Below are positions 7,382 through 16,572 of a DNA stretch of 34,621 bases, one piece after another. Positions within the stretch are counted from its first letter, which is position 1. Each line of letters starts with the position of its first letter. This stretch comes from Burkholderia diffusa (GTDB lineage Bacteria > Pseudomonadota > Gammaproteobacteria > Burkholderiales > Burkholderiaceae), in assembly GCF_902499115.1 (NCBI RefSeq), contig NZ_CABVPN010000043.1:1-34621 (forward strand), given 5' to 3'. Position numbers and translations under genes: made by a program. The notes under the pieces are model-generated. The model made no database searches and had not been told where the DNA came from. It was given only the letters and a program-made list of their open reading frames with translations.

Positions 7382-7435
7382 TCGGTATGGACAACGATAT
7401 AACAAAGCTGGGACAAGAAAAGAGGAGACGTGGAG

Positions 7436-9736
7436 ATGAAGGAAACGGATGGGGCGAAGCGCCGCTTCGTCGCCCGGCGCGCGGGCGTCACGCTGTGCTT
7501 CGGCGGCATGCTCGGTGGCTGGCTGACGCCGGCGTCGGCGCAGGTCGAACGGGCCGGCAGCGTCGATGCGCCGACGCTCGCGCCGATCGTCGTCGTCGGC
7601 ACGACACCGCTGCTCGGGATCGGCACACCGCTGTCGCGCGTGCCGGCCAACGTCCAGACCATTCGCGGCGAGGACATCATGCGGCAGCACGGCAGCGTAC
7701 TGACCGACTACTTCGAGAAGAACGTGTCGAGCGTCGACATCAACGAGGCGCAGGGCAACCCGTACCAGACGGACGTAAGCTACCGCGGCTTCACGGCATC
7801 GCCGATCGTCGGCACGCCGCAGGGTCTGTCGGTATTCGTCGACGGGGTGCGCGTGAACGAGCCGTTCGGCGACGTCGTGAACTGGGACATCCTCCCACAG
7901 GCGGCGATCGACACGATGCAGTTGATCCCCGGGTCGAATCCGACCTACGGGCTCAACACGCTCGGCGGCGCGCTCGCGATCACGACGAAGAACGGCAGGA
8001 CGAGCCCGGGCGGCGCCGCACAGGTGTTGGTGGGCTCGTGGGGACGCAAGACCGCGCAGATCGAGCAGGGCGGGCGCATCGGCGGCAACCTCGACTACTA
8101 CGTGACGGGCAACGTCGCGAACGACGACGGCTGGGCCGATCACAATGCGAGCCGAGTGCGGCAGGGATTCGGCAAGCTGCGCTACACCGACGCCGACACG
8201 ACGCTGTCGATCTCGGCCGGCGGCGCGGACAATGCGCTGCAAGGCTCGCAGACGATTCCGCGCTCGTTTCTCGACAATCGCGCGCAGGCCTATACGTATC
8301 CCGACCTGAATCGCAACAGCGCCGCGTACGTCACCGTGTTGGGCGACCATTCGTTCAACGACCACGTGCAGCTCAGCGGCAACATCTATTACCGGCATTA
8401 CCGCAACACCAACACCAGCAGCAACGTGAACGACGACTTCGGCAGCGTCGACGGCAGCGGCGCTGTCGACACGGTGCAGGCGGCCAACGATCGCTCGGTG
8501 ATCACGACCGACAGCTACGGCGCGAACCTGCAACTGACGCTGCTCGGCAAGCTCGCGGGCATGGACAACCAGTTCATCGTGGGCGCATCCGCCGATCTCG
8601 CGAACTCGGGCTTCGAGCAGTCGTCGCAGGATGCAATGTTCACGGATACGCGTGCGACGGTCGGCATCGGCGACTTCACGCGGAAGACGCGCGCGAAGAT
8701 GCGCAACGCCAACTACGGCGTCTACTTCGACGACACGCTGACGCTGACGCGTCAATGGTCGCTGACGCTGGCCGGGCGCTACAACTGGGCGCGGGCGGCG
8801 ATCGAGGACGCGAGCGGCCTGCAGCCGTTGCTCACCGCGCGTCATACGTTTTCGCGGTTCAACCCGGCCGTCGGCGTCACGTGGAATCCGGTGCCCGGCT
8901 TCACCGCATATGCGACGTACAACGAAGGAATGCGATCGCCGACCACGATCGAGCTAGCATGCGCCGATCCGGCCGCGCCGTGCTCGTTGCCGAACGACTT
9001 TCTCGCAGATCCGGCGCTGAAGCCCGTGATCGCGAAGACGATCGAGTTCGGCGCGCGCGGCCGGGTCGACCCGGCGACGACGTGGAGCGCGGCCGTCTAC
9101 AGCACGACGCTCGACGACGATATCCAGTTCATCAGCAGCAACGGTGGCGCGAGCACGCTCGGCTATTTCCAGAACGTCGGCAAGACGCGCCGGCAAGGCT
9201 TCGAGCTTGCGGGCCATACGCGGCTGGGGCCGGTCGGGATCGGCGTCAGCTACAGCTATGTCGACGCCACCTACCGCTCGACGTGGACCGAAAGCAGCGC
9301 GAGCAATTCGAGCGCCAATGCGCAAGGCAACATCGTCGTTCGCTCAGGCGACCGCATTCCCGGGATTCCGTCGAGCACCGTGAAGCTGCGGCTCGACTAT
9401 GCGGCGACGCCGAAGTGGAACGTCGGCACCAACATCACGTATCGCAGCGGCGTGTTCGCGCGAGGCGACGAGAACAACCAGGACGTGAACGGCAAGGTGC
9501 CCGGCTATGTCCTGATCGACCTCGATACGACCTGGCAGGTGACGAAGCACCTGCAGCTGTTCGCGTCGATCACCAACCTGCTCGACAAGCGCTACGCGAG
9601 CTTCGGGATAATCGGCCGGAACGTCTTCGCTGGTCCGAATCATTCGTTCGACGGGATCAACCCCGTCAACGAGCAGTTCGTCGGGCCGGGCGCGCCGCGC
9701 GGCGCGTGGGTCGGCGCCCGCTATGCGTGGGACTGA
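7436..9736 (+). CDS. TonB-dependent outer-membrane receptor
   Basis: 766 residues. A signal peptide ending near PASAQ is followed by a TonB-box-like IVVVGT and a plug domain (RVPANVQTIRGEDIMRQHG, VDGVRVNEPFGDVVNWD, and GSNPTYGLNTLGGALAITTK). A 22-strand-type barrel runs to a C-terminal GARYAWD. These receptors import scarce compounds using TonB energy. The ATG at 7436 is preferred over a GTG at 7430 because AGGAG (7423-7427) is correctly spaced only for the ATG. The substrate is not readable from sequence. Its place between a lanthanide-type dehydrogenase and pqq genes suggests a lanthanide chelate or PQQ itself. Its last 16 bases overlap the end of the convergent peptidase gene. Confidence 0.9.
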   Translation: MKETDGAKRRFVARRAGVTLCFGGMLGGWLTPASAQVERAGSVDAPTLAPIVVVGTTPLLGIGTPLSRVPANVQTIRGEDIMRQHGSVLTDYFEKNVSSVDINEAQGNPYQTDVSYRGFTASPIVGTPQGLSVFVDGVRVNEPFGDVVNWDILPQAAIDTMQLIPGSNPTYGLNTLGGALAITTKNGRTSPGGAAQVLVGSWGRKTAQIEQGGRIGGNLDYYVTGNVANDDGWADHNASRVRQGFGKLRYTDADTTLSISAGGADNALQGSQTIPRSFLDNRAQAYTYPDLNRNSAAYVTVLGDHSFNDHVQLSGNIYYRHYRNTNTSSNVNDDFGSVDGSGAVDTVQAANDRSVITTDSYGANLQLTLLGKLAGMDNQFIVGASADLANSGFEQSSQDAMFTDTRATVGIGDFTRKTRAKMRNANYGVYFDDTLTLTRQWSLTLAGRYNWARAAIEDASGLQPLLTARHTFSRFNPAVGVTWNPVPGFTAYATYNEGMRSPTTIELACADPAAPCSLPNDFLADPALKPVIAKTIEFGARGRVDPATTWSAAVYSTTLDDDIQFISSNGGASTLGYFQNVGKTRRQGFELAGHTRLGPVGIGVSYSYVDATYRSTWTESSASNSSANAQGNIVVRSGDRIPGIPSSTVKLRLDYAATPKWNVGTNITYRSGVFARGDENNQDVNGKVPGYVLIDLDTTWQVTKHLQLFASITNLLDKRYASFGIIGRNVFAGPNHSFDGINPVNEQFVGPGAPRGAWVGARYAWD

Positions 9737-10716
9737 ACGGGCGGCTCGGCGTGTTGCGGTGCGTCTGCTGCCGTGACGTCGAGCACGTTGCGTACCGCGC
9801 GAGCGACGCCACGCGCGAGCGCGTCGTCGCTCGCGAGATGCCCGGCCGGCACGCGTTCGACGACGGCCGCCGGCACCGCGCGGGAGAGCCGGTCGACGTT
9901 GTCGACCGGGCACACGCGGTCGCGCGTGCCGTGCACGGCATGCAACCGCACGCCGGCTTGAGCGGCCTGCCGCGCCAGCGCCAGCAACCTGCGCTCGCCG
10001 AGCCAGCAGTTGCGTTGCAGGTAGTGCGCCTGGATCCGGTATTTGTCGATCAGCCCGGCGACGGCGGGTCGCGTCGGCCGCGTGGCGCGCGCCGGTCGCC
10101 CGGTCAGGATCGCATCCTCGTACGCGTTCCATGCGAGCGCGACCGCGCGTTGCCGCGCCGCGCCGGTGCCTGGCTGGAGACGCCGCGCGCAGCATGCGAT
10201 CAGGCGATCGGCGTGCGCGGTGCCGGCGGCGGCCATCAGGCGCTGCCAGGCCCGCGGCGCCCGTGCGCGCGAGCCGACGAACAGGCCGCGCACTTCGCGC
10301 GACGACGTCAGAAACAACCCGCGCAGCACGACGCTCGTCACGCGGGATGGATGTCGCCCCGCGTAGGCGAGCGCGAGCGCCGCGCCCCACGACCCGCCGA
10401 CAACGCACCAGCGTGCGATGCCGAGGCGTGCACGCAGCGCGTCGAGATCGCCGATCAGACGCATCGTGTTGTTGTGACGCAGGCCGCCGCGCGGCGTCGA
10501 TGCGCCGGCGCCGCGCTGGTCGACGAGCACGACGCGCATGCGCGTCAGGTCGAACAGGCCGATTACCGCCGGTCGGCTCCCGCTGCCGGGCCCGCCGTGC
10601 AGCACGACGACCGGATCGCCGTGCGGGTTGCCGGCTTCGGTCCATGCGATCCGGCATGCGTCGCGGGACAGGGCAGGTCGTGGCGTGGAAGCGGGGCGGA
10701 GCGGTCGCTGCGTCAT
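9721..10716 (-). CDS. pip: Proline iminopeptidase-type alpha/beta hydrolase (S33)
   Basis: 331 residues, no signal peptide, so cytoplasmic. It cleaves N-terminal proline from peptides if it is a true family member. The oxyanion motif HGGPGSGS is at 40-47, the nucleophile elbow GGSWGA places Ser109, and the acid and base are Asp266 (GTRDRVCP) and His293 (VPAGHLASDD). The DQRGAGAS motif typical of prolyl iminopeptidases is at 66-73. Length is close to the family norm of about 310-320. It is convergent with the receptor gene and divergent from the activator gene. It may be unrelated to the PQQ genes, or may help trim peptides; there is no direct evidence for either. Confidence 0.87.
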   Translation of the reverse strand: MTQRPLRPASTPRPALSRDACRIAWTEAGNPHGDPVVVLHGGPGSGSRPAVIGLFDLTRMRVVLVDQRGAGASTPRGGLRHNNTMRLIGDLDALRARLGIARWCVVGGSWGAALALAYAGRHPSRVTSVVLRGLFLTSSREVRGLFVGSRARAPRAWQRLMAAAGTAHADRLIACCARRLQPGTGAARQRAVALAWNAYEDAILTGRPARATRPTRPAVAGLIDKYRIQAHYLQRNCWLGERRLLALARQAAQAGVRLHAVHGTRDRVCPVDNVDRLSRAVPAAVVERVPAGHLASDDALARGVARAVRNVLDVTAADAPQHAEPPVQSHA

Positions 10717-11054
10717 GTCGTGTCGGAAAGAGGGTAACGGGTCAACGCCGTGACGGGCGGATCCGGTGGAACCCGAGAACAGACCGGGGCTTGACCCACG
10801 TCAAAGCCAGAATCGCGCCAGCGACCACGATCGGGATCGACCGGGTAGCGGCGGCGGGTGGAATAGGACATTACGTCCCCGGCGCGTCGCACCGGCTGCA
10901 CCGCATGCGATTGAGGTTGCTTTCATTTTCATTTCGTTTTGCGCCGGGCGACGATGCGCGGCGTCCGACGCAAGCGCTGCCGACAGCGTGGCCCGAAGTT
11001 TGCTTGATCCAGCACAAAGTCCGGCACCGACCGGAAGGATCCCCGGAGGAGACA
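10717..11054. other. Divergent intergenic region, peptidase/activator, with FNR-like box
   Basis: 338 bases without a convincing gene. Its clearest element is TTGACCCACGTCAA (10791-10804), a perfect 5-base dyad with a 4-base spacer, resembling CRP/FNR-family boxes (TTGAT-N4-ATCAA). A T-rich stretch lies at 10919-10942, and the activator's ribosome site GGAGGA ends the region. No sigma-54 motif was found here, so the activator gene is probably read by another sigma factor. Confidence 0.4.
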
Positions 11055-13064
<2,010 letters not shown>

Positions 13065-13077
13065 CGCAAGCCGCGAC

Positions 13078-13128
13078 TGTCACACCGGTGTGTCAGGTTG
13101 CAACACCCGGTGTTCAAGGATTCAACAC
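13078..13128. promoter_or_regulatory. Palindromic activator sites upstream of pqqA
   Basis: Two palindromes lie in tandem: TGTCACACCGGTGTGTCA (13078-13095), with a perfect 12-base CACACCGGTGTG core, and AACACC-C-GGTGTT (13102-13114). A further CAACAC half-site follows at 13123-13128. They are about 150-200 bases upstream of the pqqA -24 element, which suits enhancer binding by the Fis-type activator encoded just before them. Confidence 0.6.
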
Positions 13129-13274
13129 TTGCTCAACCGGCCGCGCGTGGCATGAACCGTCGCTCGACGGTTTCTGAAATATTCTCGTCGGCAAATCGTA
13201 AGAATTTCGGTGCCGTGACCACCCGGCGGCTGCCGCATGCCTTCGCACGCCGTTGCGCAACGCAAGTACCGCCC

Positions 13275-13290
13275 CGGCACGCTCCTTGCT
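13275..13290 (+). promoter_or_regulatory. Sigma-54 promoter for pqqABCDE
   Basis: CGGCACGCTCCTTGCT matches the sigma-54 consensus (TGGCACG-N4-TTGCW) at all but the first base. GG at 13276-13277 and GC at 13288-13289 are 10 bases apart. The predicted start is near 13301, about 56 bases before the pqqA ATG. Confidence 0.85.
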
Positions 13291-13356
13291 GAATAGGTAT
13301 CGGCCGCTCGATCGATGCGGTTTTTTCGACTCACCAACTCAACAAGGAGACACATC

Positions 13357-13431
13357 ATGCAATGGACCACCCCGGCTTATACCGACCTGCGTTTCGGTTT
13401 CGAAATCACGATGTACATCGCCAACCGCTGA
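13357..13431 (+). CDS. pqqA: PQQ precursor peptide PqqA
   Basis: 24 residues, beginning MQWTTPAYTDLRFGFE. It is the ribosomal peptide from which PQQ is made: Glu16 and Tyr20, in the conserved E-x-x-x-Y spacing (EITMY), are cross-linked by PqqE with PqqD as chaperone. AGGAG lies 8 bases before the ATG, and the sigma-54 promoter is upstream. Its length and motif match known PqqA peptides. Confidence 0.97.
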   Translation: MQWTTPAYTDLRFGFEITMYIANR

Positions 13432-13445
13432 TCGACGCGCGCAGT

Positions 13446-13478
13446 GCCGCCCGCATCGACGGACACGATGCGGGCGGC
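13446..13478 (+). terminator. Hairpin between pqqA and pqqB
   Basis: A 13-base perfect stem (13446-13458 with 13466-13478) with a 7-base ACGGACA loop starts 14 bases after the pqqA stop. It has no T tract. It probably causes partial termination or stabilises a short pqqA message, so that the substrate peptide is made in excess over the enzymes. Confidence 0.65.
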
Positions 13479-13495
13479 GCCGGGAGCACACGCAG

Positions 13496-14419
13496 ATGAA
13501 GATCAAGATACTCGGCTCGGGCGCCGGCGGCGGACTGCCGCAATGGAACTGCAACTGCGGCAACTGCCGTCGTGCGCGGGCCGGCACCGACGGCATCGTG
13601 CCACGCACGCAATCGTCGATCGCGGTCAGCGGCGACGGTGTCGACTGGGTGCTGGTGAACGCGTCGCCGGACATCCTCGCACAGCTGCGCGCCACCCCCG
13701 ACCTGCAGCCGGCTCGCGCGATTCGCGACAGCGCGATCGTCGCCGTCGTGCTGTGCGACGCGCAGATCGACCATGTGACGGGCCTGCTGATGCTGCGCGA
13801 ACGCACGTCGCCGCTGCCGCTGTATGCGAGCGCGCCGGTGCTCGACGACCTGTCGACCGGGCTGCCGCTCGTGCCGCTGCTCGGCCACTACTGCGGCGTC
13901 GACGTCCACACGATCGCGCCAGGCGAACCGTTCGAGATACCGGGCGCCGGTGGCATCCGCTTCACCGCCGTGCCGGTCGACAGCAAGCCGCCGCCTTATT
14001 CGCCGCGCCGGGAGGCAAGCGTGCCGGGCGACAACATCGCACTCCTGATCGAAGACACGACGAGCGGCCGGCAGGCATTCTACGCGCCGGGGCTCGCCGA
14101 CGTCGACGACGGCGTGCGCGCCGCGATGCGCGACGCCGACCTCGTGCTGGTGGATGGCACATTCTGGACCGGCACGGAGATGATCGACCTCGGCCTGTCG
14201 TCGAAGCACGCGGCCGACATGGGGCATCTCGCGCAGTGCGGCGACGCGGCGAGGCCGGGCATGATCGACCGCCTTCGGCTGTTGCCGGCGCACACGCGCA
14301 AGGTCCTCACCCACATCAACAACACGAATCCGATTCTCGACCCCGGCTCCGGCGCGCGCGCGCAATTGCGCGAGCACGGCATCGAGGTCGCCCACGACGG
14401 CATGCAATTCGAGGTCTGA
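13496..14419 (+). CDS. pqqB: PQQ biosynthesis protein PqqB
   Basis: 307 residues, the usual PqqB length. It has the metallo-beta-lactamase fold and acts in the late steps of PQQ formation, proposed as a hydroxylase acting on the cross-linked Glu-Tyr intermediate. The start KIKILGSGAGGGLPQWNCNC, the cysteine cluster CNCGNC and the AQIDHVTGLL segment are characteristic. The C-terminus has the LTHINNTNPILDP motif. The ATG at 13496 gives the correct N-terminus; upstream open frame is ignored. Its stop is 2 bases before the pqqC start. Confidence 0.97.
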   Translation: MKIKILGSGAGGGLPQWNCNCGNCRRARAGTDGIVPRTQSSIAVSGDGVDWVLVNASPDILAQLRATPDLQPARAIRDSAIVAVVLCDAQIDHVTGLLMLRERTSPLPLYASAPVLDDLSTGLPLVPLLGHYCGVDVHTIAPGEPFEIPGAGGIRFTAVPVDSKPPPYSPRREASVPGDNIALLIEDTTSGRQAFYAPGLADVDDGVRAAMRDADLVLVDGTFWTGTEMIDLGLSSKHAADMGHLAQCGDAARPGMIDRLRLLPAHTRKVLTHINNTNPILDPGSGARAQLREHGIEVAHDGMQFEV

Positions 14420-14421
14420 CC

Positions 14422-15141
14422 ATGAACGCACCGATTCCGGCCGCGGCGCTGCACGCGACACCCTGGAGTGCGCAGGAGTTCGAGGCGCGCCTGCGCGCGC
14501 TCGAATCGCGCTATCACATCCACCACCCATTCAACCGCCGCCTGAATACCGGCGCGTGCTCCCCGTCGCAGATTCGCGGCTGGGTTGCGAACCGCTTCTA
14601 CTACCAGGTGAGCATTCCGCTGAAGGACGCGGCAATCCTGTCCAATTGCCCGGACCGCGACACGCGCCGGCTGTGGGTCGAGCGGATTCTCGATCACGAC
14701 GGTCACGGCGGTCAGGAAGGCGGGATCGAGGCATGGGCGCGGCTCGGCGAGGCGGTCGGCATCGAGCGCGAGGCGTTGTGGTCGCTCGCGCACGTATTGC
14801 CCGGCGTGCGGTTCGCGGTGGATGCCTACGTCAATTTCGCGCGGCACGCGCCGTGGCAGGAGGCCGTGTGCTCGTCGCTGACCGAGATGTTCGCGCCGCA
14901 GATCCACCTCGACCGGCTCGCGGGCTGGCCGTCCCACTATCCGTGGATCGAGGCGGACGGGCTGCAGTATTTCCGCAGCCGCGTGCCGCTCGCGCAACGC
15001 GACGTCGAACACGGGCTCGCGGTGACGCTGAGCCATTTCACGACACCGGACGCGCAACGGCGCGCGCTCGACATCCTGTCGTTCAAGCTGGATGTGCTGT
15101 GGTCGATTCTCGATGCGATTGAAAAGGCGTATCCCGCATGA
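14422..15141 (+). CDS. pqqC: Pyrroloquinoline-quinone synthase PqqC
   Basis: 239 residues. It catalyses the final ring closure and oxidation to PQQ without a metal. Conserved segments seen are YHIHHPFN, the QIRGWVANRFYYQ helix, ILDHDGHGGQEGGI and the C-terminal KLDVLWSILDAIE. Length is near the family norm of about 250. Its end overlaps the pqqD start by 4 bases (ATGA), showing translational coupling. Confidence 0.97.
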   Translation: MNAPIPAAALHATPWSAQEFEARLRALESRYHIHHPFNRRLNTGACSPSQIRGWVANRFYYQVSIPLKDAAILSNCPDRDTRRLWVERILDHDGHGGQEGGIEAWARLGEAVGIEREALWSLAHVLPGVRFAVDAYVNFARHAPWQEAVCSSLTEMFAPQIHLDRLAGWPSHYPWIEADGLQYFRSRVPLAQRDVEHGLAVTLSHFTTPDAQRRALDILSFKLDVLWSILDAIEKAYPA

Positions 15142-15419
15142 ACTCCAACGACGCCGTCAGCGGCGTGCCGCTGCGCCCCTCGCTGAGGGGCATGTACCGC
15201 CTGCAGTGGGAGGCGGCCCAGGATGCGTACGTGCTCCTGTATCCGGAAGGCATGGTCCGGCTCAACCCGAGCGCGGGCGAGATACTCGCGCGCTGCGACG
15301 GCACGCGCGAGCTCGACGACATCATCGACGAACTCGAGCGGCTGTTCAGCACGTCGGACCTTGCGTCGGACGTCTATCGCTTCCTCGATCATGCGCGACT
15401 GCGCGGCTGGCTCGACTGA
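15138..15419 (+). CDS. pqqD: PQQ biosynthesis peptide chaperone PqqD
   Basis: 93 residues. It binds PqqA and presents it to PqqE. The winged-helix-type RiPP recognition fold is seen in RLQWEAAQDAYVLLYPEGMV, LNPSAGEILARCDGTRELDD and the closing RGWLD. It starts within the pqqC stop (ATGA) and ends 1 base before the pqqE start, so all three are one translational unit. It is not fused to PqqC or PqqE. Confidence 0.96.
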   Translation: MNSNDAVSGVPLRPSLRGMYRLQWEAAQDAYVLLYPEGMVRLNPSAGEILARCDGTRELDDIIDELERLFSTSDLASDVYRFLDHARLRGWLD

Positions 15420-15420
15420 C

Positions 15421-16545
15421 ATGGACATGACCCCTCCCCCGAACCGGCCGTCCGCGCCGTTGTGGCTGCTCGCCGAACTCACGTACCGCTGCCCGCTGCA
15501 CTGTGCGTTCTGCTACAACCCGGTCGATTTCGCGACACACGGCGCGGAGCTCGATACCGACGCATGGCGCACGGTGATCAGCGACGCGCGCGCGCTCGGC
15601 GCCGCGCAGATCGGCTTTTCCGGCGGCGAACCGCTGCAGCGCGACGACCTGGAGGTGCTGGTCGAGCATGCGCGGTCGCTGGGTTTTTATACCAACCTGA
15701 TCACGTCGGGCGTGGGCCTGAATGCCGCGCGCATCGACCGGCTCAAGGCGGCCGGGCTCGATCATATCCAGCTGTCGCTGCAGGATTCGACGCGCGAGCT
15801 GAACGATTTCCTGACCAGCACGCGCACCTTCGACCTCAAGCGCGGCGTCGGGCGGCTGATCAAGTCGCACGGCTATCCGATGGTGCTGAACTGCGTGCTG
15901 CATCGTTACAACCTGCCGCACGTCGGCCAGATCATCGAGATGGCGCTCGACCTTGGCGCGGATTTTCTCGAACTCGCGAATACGCAGTACTACGGCTGGG
16001 CGATGCTGAATCGCGACCAGCTGATGCCGACCGCCGAACAGCTGCGCGAAGCGGAGGAAACGGTCAACCGCTACCGCAAGCTCGTCGGCGAACGGTGCAA
16101 GATCCTGTTCGTCGTGCCCGACTACTTCGAGCAGCGGCCGAAGGCCTGCATGAACGGCTGGGGCTCGGTGTTCCTCGGCGTCGCACCGGACGGGACCGCG
16201 CTGCCGTGCCATGCCGCGCGCGGGTTGCCCGGTCTCGACCTGCCGAACGTGCGCGACCGGTCGCTGAAGGACATCTGGTATGAAAGCGACGCGTTCAACG
16301 CGTTTCGCGGTGACGGCTGGATGCGCGACCCGTGCCGCACCTGTGACGAGCGCCATGCGGATCATGGCGGGTGCCGCTGCCAGGCGTACATGCTGGCGGG
16401 CGACCCCGCGCAGGCCGATCCGGTCTGCGCGAAGTCCGAGCATCACGGCCGGGTCGAACAGGCCGTGCAGTTCGCGCGGAGGGGAGGGCGGCAGGACGAG
16501 CGTCCGCTGATCTTTCGCAGTGCTGCGAATTCTGTCGGGCATTGA
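15421..16545 (+). CDS. pqqE: PqqA peptide cyclase PqqE (radical SAM)
   Basis: 374 residues. It forms the carbon-carbon bond between Glu16 and Tyr20 of PqqA. The radical SAM motif is CPLHCAFC (near residues 25-32), followed by the SAM-binding GFSGGEPLQ segment. A C-terminal SPASM domain carries the auxiliary-cluster cysteines, including KACMNGWG, LPCHAA, the CRTC pair and CRCQAYM. Length is the family norm. It is the last gene of the pqq operon; no pqqF protease or pqqG is in this window. A weak 6-base hairpin (16545-16560) overlaps its stop. Confidence 0.97.
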   Translation: MDMTPPPNRPSAPLWLLAELTYRCPLHCAFCYNPVDFATHGAELDTDAWRTVISDARALGAAQIGFSGGEPLQRDDLEVLVEHARSLGFYTNLITSGVGLNAARIDRLKAAGLDHIQLSLQDSTRELNDFLTSTRTFDLKRGVGRLIKSHGYPMVLNCVLHRYNLPHVGQIIEMALDLGADFLELANTQYYGWAMLNRDQLMPTAEQLREAEETVNRYRKLVGERCKILFVVPDYFEQRPKACMNGWGSVFLGVAPDGTALPCHAARGLPGLDLPNVRDRSLKDIWYESDAFNAFRGDGWMRDPCRTCDERHADHGGCRCQAYMLAGDPAQADPVCAKSEHHGRVEQAVQFARRGGRQDERPLIFRSAANSVGH

Positions 16546-16560
16546 GCGGCGCGTGCCGCT
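16545..16560. terminator. Weak hairpin between convergent pqqE and topoisomerase genes
   Basis: AGCGGC and GCCGCT pair around a GCGT loop in the 27-base gap between two convergent stops. With no T run on either side, it could terminate both ways only weakly. Confidence 0.3.
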
Positions 16561-16572
16561 GTATCGGACACG

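Noticed and set aside
7347..7435. Sigma-54 promoter directly before the receptor gene
   Set aside because: No GG-N10-GC element with the TTGC context was found. The receptor is more likely read through from the TonB-like gene.
6733..10737. Plus-strand open frame of more than 1300 codons across the TonB-like and receptor genes
   Set aside because: It is a shadow frame: Arg-rich with no domains. It overlaps two genes with strong similarity in another frame.
10131..11054. Upstream in-frame extension of the activator gene
   Set aside because: The extra residues are low-complexity Arg-rich sequence antisense to the peptidase gene. The ATG at 11055 has an excellent ribosome site and begins the conserved protein.
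13065..13356. Small ORFs upstream of pqqA (for example 13098-13292)
   Set aside because: They run across the activator palindromes and the sigma-54 promoter and have no family similarity.
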